A stretch of DNA of 64,000 nucleotides from Pseudomonas chlororaphis subsp. chlororaphis (GTDB lineage Bacteria; Pseudomonadota; Gammaproteobacteria; Pseudomonadales; Pseudomonadaceae): NCBI RefSeq assembly GCF_003945765.1, contig NZ_CP027712.1:2232001-2296000 (forward strand), written 5' to 3'. The notes under the pieces were generated by a model. The model saw nothing but the letters and a program-made list of their open reading frames with translations. It was not told where the DNA came from and ran no database searches. Numbering within the stretch: the first letter of the stretch is position 1; each line of letters begins with the position of its first letter. Made by a program: the position numbers and the translations under genes. Positions 57,503 to 64,000 of the stretch are shown here, piece by piece.

Positions 57503-59056
57503 ATGTCAGTTTCCGCTGTGAACGCTGTCCTTTCGGTCAGCGGTATCGGCAAGACCTATGCGCAACCGGTATTGACCGGCATCGACCTGACGCTGATGCG
57601 CGGGGAGGTGCTGGCGCTGACCGGGGAAAACGGCGCGGGCAAAAGCACCCTGTCGAAAATCATTGGTGGCCTGGTGACCCCGACCACCGGAGAGATGCGC
57701 TTCAACGGCCAGGCTTACCGTCCTGGCAGTCGCACCCAGGCCGAAGAGCTGGGCATCCGTATGGTCATGCAGGAACTCAACCTGTTGCCGACGCTGTCGG
57801 TGGCCGAGAACCTGTTCCTCGATAACCTGCCCAGCCGCGGTGGCTGGATCAGCCGCAAACAGTTGCGCAAGGCGGCTATCGAAGCCATGGCCCAGGTCGG
57901 CCTGGAGGCGATCGACCCCGATACCCTGGTCGGCGAACTGGGGATTGGCCACCAACAGATGGTGGAGATCGCGCGCAACCTGATCGGCGACTGCCATGTG
58001 CTGATCCTCGACGAGCCGACCGCGATGCTCACGGCTCGCGAAGTCGAGTTGCTCTTCGAGCAGATCACTCGTCTACAGGCCCGTGGCGTGGCCATCATCT
58101 ATATCTCCCATCGCTTGGAAGAGCTGGCCCGGGTCGCGCAGCGCATTGCGGTGCTGCGCGACGGTTGCCTGGTCTGTGTCGAGCCGATGGCCAATTACAA
58201 CAGCGAGCAACTGGTCAACCTGATGGTAGGGCGCGAGCTGGGCGAACACATCGATCTCGGCCCGCGCAAGATTGGCGCGCCGGCTCTGACGGTCAGCGGC
58301 CTGAGTCGTTCCGACAAGGTTCTGGACGTGTCTTTCGAGGTGCGCAGCGGCGAGATATTCGGTATTTCTGGGTTGATCGGGGCAGGGCGCACCGAACTGT
58401 TGCGACTGATCTTCGGCGCCGACAAGGCTGACAGCGGCACGGTGGCCCTGGGTTATCCGGCGCAGGTGGCGAATATCCGTTCGCCGGTCGATGCAGTGGC
58501 CCACGGCATTGCCCTGATCACCGAGGACCGCAAGGGTGAAGGCCTGCTGCTGACGCAATCCATCAGCGCCAATATCGCCCTGGGCAACATGCCGGAGATC
58601 TCCAGTGGCGGCCTGGTCAATGGTCGTGACGAATCGGCATTGGCGCAGCGGCAGATCGATGCCATGCGCATTCGCAGTTCGGGGCCAGCGCAGCTGGTAT
58701 CCGAACTGTCCGGGGGCAATCAGCAGAAGGTAGTCATCGGCCGCTGGCTGGAGCGCGATTGCGCGGTGCTGCTGTTCGACGAGCCGACCCGGGGCATCGA
58801 TGTCGGCGCCAAGTTCGATATCTATGGCCTGCTTGGCGAACTGACCCGCCAGGGCAAGGCGCTGGTGGTGGTCTCCAGCGACCTGCGGGAGCTGATGTTG
58901 ATCTGTGATCGCATTGGTGTGCTGTCCGCCGGGCGCCTGATCGATACCTTCGAGCGCGATAGCTGGACCCAGGATGAACTGCTTGCCGCCGCTTTCGCCG
59001 GCTATCAAAAACGTGATGCGTTGCTCAACGAAGCGGCGCCTAGGGACCTCCCATGA
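57503..59056 (+). CDS. rbsA: Ribose ABC transporter ATP-binding protein
   Basis: 517 residues with two fused ABC domains. The first has Walker A TGENGAGKSTLSKI near 50, signature GELGIGHQQMVEIAR and Walker B VLILDEPTAML; the second has a degenerate Walker A (GLIGAGRTELLRLIFG) but an intact signature SELSGGNQQKVVIGRW and Walker B LLFDEPTRGIDVG. This asymmetry is normal for the sugar-transport (CUT2) group. It powers ribose import with RbsC. It overlaps rbsC by 4 bp (ATGA). Confidence 0.95.
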   Translation: MSVSAVNAVLSVSGIGKTYAQPVLTGIDLTLMRGEVLALTGENGAGKSTLSKIIGGLVTPTTGEMRFNGQAYRPGSRTQAEELGIRMVMQELNLLPTLSVAENLFLDNLPSRGGWISRKQLRKAAIEAMAQVGLEAIDPDTLVGELGIGHQQMVEIARNLIGDCHVLILDEPTAMLTAREVELLFEQITRLQARGVAIIYISHRLEELARVAQRIAVLRDGCLVCVEPMANYNSEQLVNLMVGRELGEHIDLGPRKIGAPALTVSGLSRSDKVLDVSFEVRSGEIFGISGLIGAGRTELLRLIFGADKADSGTVALGYPAQVANIRSPVDAVAHGIALITEDRKGEGLLLTQSISANIALGNMPEISSGGLVNGRDESALAQRQIDAMRIRSSGPAQLVSELSGGNQQKVVIGRWLERDCAVLLFDEPTRGIDVGAKFDIYGLLGELTRQGKALVVVSSDLRELMLICDRIGVLSAGRLIDTFERDSWTQDELLAAAFAGYQKRDALLNEAAPRDLP

Positions 59057-60030
59057 AAACTGCATCTTCGGCCGGCAAACGTGGCGGCAACTATTACGGC
59101 CTCGGCACCTACCTGGGGCTGGCCGGTGCCTTGCTGGCAATGATTGCGCTGTTCTCGACACTGAGCAGCCACTTTCTTTCCTACGACACCTTCAGCACCC
59201 TGGCCAACCAGATCCCGGACCTGATGGTGCTGGCGGTGGGCATGACCTTTGTCCTGATCATCGGCGGCATCGATTTGTCCGTCGGCTCGGTGCTGGCCCT
59301 GGCGGCCTCCACTGTCAGCGTGGCGATTCTCGGCTGGGGCTGGAGCGTGGTTCCGGCGGCATTGCTGGGCATGGGTTGCGCGGCATTGGCCGGAACCATC
59401 ACCGGTTCGATCACTGTCGCCTGGCGTATTCCTTCGTTCATCGTCTCCCTCGGTGTGCTGGAAATGGCCCGCGGCGTGGCTTACCAGATGACCGGCTCGC
59501 GCACCGCCTATATCGGTGATGCCTTCGCCTGGTTGTCGAACCCGATCGCCTTCGGTATCTCGCCATCGTTCATCATTGCCTTGCTGATCATCTTCATCGC
59601 CCAGGCGGTGCTGACGCGCACGGTGTTCGGCCGTTACCTGATCGGCATCGGCACCAACGAGGAAGCGGTGCGGCTGGCGGGCATCAACCCCAAACCCTAC
59701 AAGATCCTGGTGTTCAGCCTGATGGGGCTGCTGGCGGGCATCGCCGCGCTGTTCCAGATTTCCCGCCTGGAGGCCGCGGACCCGAATGCCGGCTCCGGTC
59801 TGGAGCTGCAAGTGATCGCGGCGGTGGTAATCGGCGGTACCAGCCTGATGGGCGGACGCGGGTCGGTGATCAGCACCTTTTTTGGGGTATTGATTATCTC
59901 GGTGCTGGCCGCGGGGCTGGCGCAGATCGGCGCGACCGAGCCGACCAAACGCATCATCACCGGCGCGGTCATCGTGATTGCGGTGGTACTGGATACTTAT
60001 CGCAGCCAGCGCGCAAGCCGGCGGAGCTGA
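59053..60030 (+). CDS. rbsC: Ribose ABC transporter permease
   Basis: 325 residues, eight to ten hydrophobic helices. The CUT2 permease pattern is clear: GMTFVLIIGGIDLSVGSVLALAA near 75, IGIGTNEEAVRLAGINP near 200 (the loop contacting the ATPase) and VVIGGTSLMGGRGSV near 265. It forms the homodimeric ribose channel in the inner membrane. rbsR starts 3 bp after its stop. Confidence 0.95.
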   Translation: MKTASSAGKRGGNYYGLGTYLGLAGALLAMIALFSTLSSHFLSYDTFSTLANQIPDLMVLAVGMTFVLIIGGIDLSVGSVLALAASTVSVAILGWGWSVVPAALLGMGCAALAGTITGSITVAWRIPSFIVSLGVLEMARGVAYQMTGSRTAYIGDAFAWLSNPIAFGISPSFIIALLIIFIAQAVLTRTVFGRYLIGIGTNEEAVRLAGINPKPYKILVFSLMGLLAGIAALFQISRLEAADPNAGSGLELQVIAAVVIGGTSLMGGRGSVISTFFGVLIISVLAAGLAQIGATEPTKRIITGAVIVIAVVLDTYRSQRASRRS

Positions 60031-60033
60031 GTC

Positions 60034-61053
60034 ATGGCAACGATCAAAGATGTGGCGGCGCTCGCAGGGATTTCCTACACCACGGTTTCCCATGTGCTGA
60101 ACAAGACGCGTCCGGTCAGCGAGGAAGTGCGGATCAAGGTCGAGGCGGCGATCCAGCAGCTCGACTACGTGCCCAGCGCCGTGGCGCGTTCGCTGAAGGC
60201 CAAGACCACGGCGACCATCGGCCTGTTGGTGCCCAACAGCCTCAATCCGTATTTCGCCGAGTTGGCCCGAGGGATCGAGGATTATTGCGAGCGCAACGGC
60301 TACTGCGTGATTCTCTGTAACTCCGACGACGACCCGGAAAAACAGCGCAGCTACCTGCGAGTGCTGCTGGAAAAACGCATCGACGGCCTGATCGTGACCT
60401 CGGCCGGTGGCGACGGCGGGCTGGCCAAGGGCCTGGCCGCCGTGCGCACGCCGATGGTGATCGTCGACCGCGGGCTGGAAGGGGTGGATGCGGACCTGGT
60501 GCGGATCGATCACGAATACGGCGCGTACCTGGCGACCCGTCATCTGCTCGAGTTGGGCCATCGCGATATCGCCTGCATCGGCGGCCCGGACTACACCAGC
60601 GTGGCGCAGCTACGTCTGGCGGGGTTCCAGCGGGCGTTGCGCGAAGCCGGCGTGGAGGTGCCTGCGCAGCGCATCCTGCAGAGCGACTTCACCAGTACCG
60701 GCGGTTATCACGCGGCGGCCCAGTTGTTGGAGCGCAACCGGCCCAGCGCGATCTTCGCCGGTAACGACATGATGGGCATCGGTGTGCTGCGCGCGGCGGC
60801 GGAGCGCAATATCCGGGTGCCGAGCGAACTGTCGGTGATCGGCTTCGACGATATCCAGATGAGTCGTTATGTGTATCCGGCGCTGACTACAGTTGGCCAG
60901 TCGATCCTGCAACTGGGCGAGCAGGCGGCGGAGCTGTTGCTGCGCCGCATTGCCACCCCTGGATTGCCGACCGACCAGCGTATCGTCACCCCAAGCATTG
61001 TCCTGCGCGAGTCGACGGCGCCTGTGGCCGGCGCATTCGCCGAGTACCGTTGA
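60034..61053 (+). CDS. rbsR: Ribose operon repressor, LacI family
   Basis: 339 residues. The N-terminal HTH and hinge are typical (ATIKDVAALAGISYTTVSHVLN, then PVSEEVRIKV and the VARSLKAKTT hinge region, residues 1-60), followed by a periplasmic-binding-protein-like ligand domain with FAGNDMMGIGVLRAA and VIGFDDIQMSRYVYPALTT. It should bind the palindrome upstream of rbsB and release on ribose. Unlike in E. coli, where rbsR is last, it lies between rbsC and rbsK. Confidence 0.93.
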   Translation: MATIKDVAALAGISYTTVSHVLNKTRPVSEEVRIKVEAAIQQLDYVPSAVARSLKAKTTATIGLLVPNSLNPYFAELARGIEDYCERNGYCVILCNSDDDPEKQRSYLRVLLEKRIDGLIVTSAGGDGGLAKGLAAVRTPMVIVDRGLEGVDADLVRIDHEYGAYLATRHLLELGHRDIACIGGPDYTSVAQLRLAGFQRALREAGVEVPAQRILQSDFTSTGGYHAAAQLLERNRPSAIFAGNDMMGIGVLRAAAERNIRVPSELSVIGFDDIQMSRYVYPALTTVGQSILQLGEQAAELLLRRIATPGLPTDQRIVTPSIVLRESTAPVAGAFAEYR

Positions 61054-61075
61054 ATCGAATTGTGAGTATCGATGT

Positions 61076-61993
61076 ATGCCAGCAAAAGTAGTGGTAGTAG
61101 GCAGTCTCAATATGGACCTGGTCACCCGGGCCGAGCGGCTGCCGCGTGCCGGTGAAACCCTGATCGGCCAGTCGTTCGCCACGGTTTCCGGTGGCAAGGG
61201 GGCGAACCAGGCGGTGGCGGCGGCCCGCCTGGGTGCCCAGGTGTCGATGATCGGCTGCGTCGGTGATGATGCCTACGGCGAGCAATTGCGCTCGGCGTTG
61301 CTCGCCGAACGGATCGATTGCCAGGCCGTCACCGCTGTCTCTGGCTCCAGTGGCGTCGCCTTGATCGTGGTGGACGACAGCAGTCAGAACGCGATCGTGA
61401 TCGTGGCCGGTGGCAATGGTCGGCTCACGCCAGAAGTGGTCAGCGGCTTCGACAAGGTGCTGCAGGCGGCCGATGTAATCATCTGCCAGCTCGAAGTACC
61501 GCTGCCCACTGTGGGGCATAGCCTCAAGCGCGGCCGTGAACTGGGCAAGACCGTGATCCTCAACCCTGCACCGGCCAGTGGCCCGTTGCCGGCGGACTGG
61601 TACGCGTCCATCGACTATCTGATTCCCAACGAAAGCGAGGCCGCGGCCCTCAGCGGCTTGCCGGTGGATTCCCTGGCGAGCGCCGAAGCCGCGGCCGCCC
61701 GCTTGATCGCCGCCGGGGCCGGCAAGGTCATCATCACGCTCGGCGCCCAAGGCTCGCTGTTCGCCAATGGCACGAGCTTCGAGCATTTCCCGGCGCCCAA
61801 GGTCAAGGCGGTCGATACCACGGCCGCCGGCGATACCTTCGTCGGTGGTTTTGCCGCCGCCTTGGCCGCCGGCAAGAACGAGGCTGAGGCGATTCGTTTC
61901 GGTCAGGTCGCGGCAGCGCTGTCGGTGACCCGCCCAGGTGCGCAACCTTCCATTCCCACGTTGTCCGACGTACAGGCGTTCTCTCCCGCATGA
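61076..61993 (+). CDS. rbsK: Ribokinase
   Basis: 305 residues from the ATG before [13 protein letters not shown], in a frame that is open far upstream inside rbsR. PfkB family: [17 protein letters not shown] near 41, [10 protein letters not shown] near 185, [13 protein letters not shown], and the catalytic [19 protein letters not shown] near 248-266 with the general base Asp. It phosphorylates ribose at C5. Its stop overlaps rbsD by 4 bp. Confidence 0.95.
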   Translation: MPAKVVVVGSLNMDLVTRAERLPRAGETLIGQSFATVSGGKGANQAVAAARLGAQVSMIGCVGDDAYGEQLRSALLAERIDCQAVTAVSGSSGVALIVVDDSSQNAIVIVAGGNGRLTPEVVSGFDKVLQAADVIICQLEVPLPTVGHSLKRGRELGKTVILNPAPASGPLPADWYASIDYLIPNESEAAALSGLPVDSLASAEAAAARLIAAGAGKVIITLGAQGSLFANGTSFEHFPAPKVKAVDTTAAGDTFVGGFAAALAAGKNEAEAIRFGQVAAALSVTRPGAQPSIPTLSDVQAFSPA

Positions 61994-62394
61994 AAAAAAC
62001 ACCCTTGCTCAATGTCGCCCTGTCGCGACTGATTGCCTCCCTGGGGCACGGCGATATCGTGGTCATCGGCGATGCCGGCCTGCCTGTACCGCCGGGCGTC
62101 GAATTGATCGACCTGGCCTTGACCCAGGGTATTCCGGATTTCCTCAGCACCTTGCAGGTGGTGCTTTGCGAGATGCAGGTGGAAGGCCATGTGCTGGCGC
62201 GGGAGATCCTGGATCGACAATCCCCGACCCTGCAAGCGCTCGAGGCGTTGAGCGCCGAGGGGGCGCTGGGCGCGCGCAAGCTGTTGAGCCACGATGAGTT
62301 CAAGGCGCTCAGCCGCCAGGCGCGGGCCATCGTTCGCACGGGGGAGTGTCAGCCTTATTGCAACATCGCTTTGATTGCCGGGGTGACGTTCTGA
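61990..62394 (+). CDS. rbsD: D-ribose pyranase
   Basis: 134 residues. Interconverts pyranose and furanose forms of ribose so the furanose can be phosphorylated. Conserved segments: [24 protein letters not shown] with the catalytic His near 18-20, [15 protein letters not shown], and the C-terminal [18 protein letters not shown]. The start is an ATGA overlap with rbsK. The nucleoside hydrolase gene follows at 40 bp. Confidence 0.95.
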   Translation: MKKTPLLNVALSRLIASLGHGDIVVIGDAGLPVPPGVELIDLALTQGIPDFLSTLQVVLCEMQVEGHVLAREILDRQSPTLQALEALSAEGALGARKLLSHDEFKALSRQARAIVRTGECQPYCNIALIAGVTF

Positions 62395-62434
62395 GCGTTG
62401 CCCCTCTCTGTTCAACCACGCAAAGGAGTGCACC

Positions 62435-63463
62435 ATGCACCGCTATGCTCAGCTATTGAAACACCTGATCCGGAGTGTTCTGCTCGTGTCCCTGTTCACT
62501 GCTACCAGCGCCCATGCGGCAGAAAAAATCGATCTGATCATCGATACCGATCCGGGTGCCGATGATGTGGTTGCGTTGCTGTTCGCCCTGGCGTCGCCGG
62601 AAGAACTGCAGATCCGCGCGCTGACCACGGTGGCCGGCAACGTGCGCCTGGACAAGACCTCGCGTAATGCGCGCCTGGCCCGTGAGTGGGCGGGGCGCGA
62701 AGAGGTGCCGGTGTACGCTGGCGCGCCTAAGCCGCTGCTGCGCACGCCGATCTATGCCGAGAACATTCACGGCAAGGAAGGCATTTCCGGGGTCACGGTG
62801 CATGAGCCGAAAAAGGGCCTGGCTGAGGGCAGTGCGATCAATTACCTGATCGACACCCTGCGCGCCGCCAAGCCCCACAGCATCACCATTGCCATGCTGG
62901 GGCCGCAGACCAACCTGGCACTGGCGCTGATCCAGGCACCGGATATCACTCAAGGCATCAAGGAAGTGGTGGTCATGGGCGGGGCGCATTTCAATGGCGG
63001 CAACATCACCCCGGTGGCCGAGTTCAACCTGTTCGCCGATCCGCAGGCTGCCGAGGTGGTGCTCAAGAGCGGCGTGAAGCTGACTTACCTGCCGCTGGAC
63101 GTCACCCACAAGGTACTGACCAGCGATGCGCGCCTGCAGAAGATCGCGGCCTTGAACAACAATGCCAGCAAGGTGGTGGGCGATATCCTCAACGAATACG
63201 TCAAGGGTGACATGGAGCACTACGGCATTCCGGGTGGCCCGGTGCATGACGCGACCGTCGTTGCCTACCTGCTCAAGCCCGAGCTGTTCAGCGGGCGCCA
63301 GGCCAACATGGTGATCGACAGCCGTGAGGGCCCAACCTTCGGCCAGACCATCGTCGATTGGTACGACGGCCTGAAGCAGGAGAAGAACGTGTTCTGGGTG
63401 GAGAATGGCGATGCCCAGGGTTTCTTCGATCTGCTGACCGAGCGCCTGGCTCGCCTGAAGTAA
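62435..63463 (+). CDS. Nucleoside hydrolase with signal peptide (periplasmic)
   Basis: 342 residues, preceded by AAAGGAGTG. A signal peptide (residues 1-28, LLVSLFTATSAHAA) makes it periplasmic, unusual for the mostly cytoplasmic family. The Ca-binding motif is plain as IIDTDPGADDVVAL (family DTDPGxDD), with VMGGAHFNGGNITPVAEFNLFADPQ (Asn, Glu, Asn contacts; given in parts) and the His in GPVHDATVVAYLL. It splits ribonucleosides into base and ribose. Its place behind rbsBACRKD suggests that the released ribose is taken up by RbsBAC. Confidence 0.9.
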   Translation: MHRYAQLLKHLIRSVLLVSLFTATSAHAAEKIDLIIDTDPGADDVVALLFALASPEELQIRALTTVAGNVRLDKTSRNARLAREWAGREEVPVYAGAPKPLLRTPIYAENIHGKEGISGVTVHEPKKGLAEGSAINYLIDTLRAAKPHSITIAMLGPQTNLALALIQAPDITQGIKEVVVMGGAHFNGGNITPVAEFNLFADPQAAEVVLKSGVKLTYLPLDVTHKVLTSDARLQKIAALNNNASKVVGDILNEYVKGDMEHYGIPGGPVHDATVVAYLLKPELFSGRQANMVIDSREGPTFGQTIVDWYDGLKQEKNVFWVENGDAQGFFDLLTERLARLK

Positions 63464-63497
63464 GTGATATTCCCGGCAGGTGCCGGCCTGTCGGGCG

Positions 63498-63710
63498 CTA
63501 CGCCTTCCCTGTATCCGGCGAGCCTGAGTGTTCGCCGGGATACTTCTCGAATATCTGCTCGATGAATGTCTGGGCCGCTTCGGTGCCCAGCTCCCTGATC
63601 AGCAAGTCGATGCCGATGATCGCCAGCTCTTCGGGGCTGCCGGGGCTGTAGGAGCAGTGGCCTTCGGGCCATTTGGCTTTGATGTCGGCGTCGATCGTCA
63701 CGGTGGCCAT
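63498..63710 (-). CDS. Small protein of unknown function (70 aa)
   Basis: ATG start before ATVTIDADIKAKWPEG. The product is acidic and mostly helical in its second half (ELAIIGIDLLIRELGTEAAQ), no signal or membrane segment. I do not recognise the family. It converges on the nucleoside hydrolase gene with 34 bp between stops. Confidence 0.6.
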   Translation of the reverse strand: MATVTIDADIKAKWPEGHCSYSPGSPEELAIIGIDLLIRELGTEAAQTFIEQIFEKYPGEHSGSPDTGKA

Positions 63711-63873
63711 GGAAGTCTCGCGAACTCGGAAAGGATAGGGCCGGACAGGCGCTTGTCGAGGGCTTCCGGTCTTGTAGAGTTAAACACCTTGGCGGGCTTT
63801 TCGCACTCCGACTTAGGCATGAGGGGAGGGCTGTGCGACACTTGGTCATTGTCTGTTTTCAAGGGGTGCCAGT

Positions 63874-64000
63874 GTGCAGATCGATTTGAACAACCCTGAT
63901 GCCTTGACCTTCGAGGCGGTGCGCCAGTTGCTGGCGTCGGCCAGTGACGATGTGCATACCCAGTTGCGAGTGACCAAGGCGGGCATTGCCTATATCTCGT
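63874..64000 (+). CDS. Unknown protein, 5' part only
   Basis: A GTG start with AAGGGG eight bases upstream opens a frame that runs off the right edge: VQIDLNNPDALTFEAVRQ and LRVTKAGIAYIS are visible (42 codons). This resembles a hypothetical protein of pseudomonads that I cannot name. The frame is well supported by the ribosome site and codon use. Confidence 0.6.
   Translation, partial: MQIDLNNPDALTFEAVRQLLASASDDVHTQLRVTKAGIAYIS

Overview
The window is a high-GC, gene-dense stretch of a Pseudomonas chromosome. The gene content and order (truA-trpF-accD-folC-dedD-cvpA-purF-metZ, leuCD-leuB-asd-usg-fimV, gltX followed by tRNA-Ala/tRNA-Glu pairs), the Pseudomonas-type REP doublets and an RsmE-type CsrA homologue all point to the P. 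fluorescens complex. A ChiC-like chitinase beside a chitin-active LPMO suits a plant- or insect-associated member such as the P. protegens/chlororaphis group; that species-level placement is inference. I see no prophage, insertion sequence, CRISPR array or rRNA operon. The sequence is mostly core chromosome with a few accessory islets.

Layout. 1-5.2 kb: a truncated nucleobase permease, an MFS transporter, tRNA-Asn, two small unknown genes and an aromatic aminotransferase. 5.2-11.7 kb: uvrB, an EmrAB-type efflux pair and gltX. 11.9-12.5 kb: a duplicated tRNA-Ala/tRNA-Glu array. 12.6-16.1 kb: a TetR regulator, a hydrolase, a thioesterase, dusC and an hsp20 gene with a sigma-32-type promoter and a ROSE-like RNA thermometer. 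16.3-21.4 kb: a DUF1266 protein, a J-domain protein (DjlC-like) and HscC, an alternative Hsp70 module. 21.5-25.7 kb: a five-PAS GGDEF/EAL protein and a LysR regulator. 25.9-34.5 kb: leuC, leuD, leuB, asd, usg and fimV. 34.5-44.3 kb: an M24-family protein and the truA-to-metZ cluster. 44.4-46.7 kb: tRNA-Val, two tRNA-Asp, a DAO-family oxidoreductase and a second tRNA-Val.

46.7-56.2 kb is the most accessory part. It holds an AT-rich secreted DUF3757-like protein, a Nudix hydrolase, two small lipoproteins, the LPMO-ChiC pair, rsmE, an apparently SOS-controlled DUF1654-endonuclease I pair, and periplasmic glutaminase-asparaginase behind a sigma-54-type promoter with AauR-like upstream sites. 56.3-63.5 kb is a complete ribose operon, rbsBACRKD, followed by a signal-peptide-bearing nucleoside hydrolase that could release ribose from nucleosides in the periplasm for RbsBAC to import.

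The most notable observations are these. (1) The LPMO and the chitinase both lack a signal peptide, and each has an in-frame stop just upstream of its start, so both must leave the cell by a non-classical route; the LPMO also needs its nine-residue leader removed to expose the copper-binding histidine. (2) The HscC/DjlC/DUF1266 module has an HPE instead of HPD in its J domain and a fused C-terminal DUF805 membrane domain. (3) The truA start codon lies inside a perfect GC-rich hairpin. (4) There are strong regulatory sites: a LexA box, a sigma-54 promoter, an RbsR-type operator, a ROSE-like element and an RcsB-like box. All function calls come from reading motifs; no database search was run.
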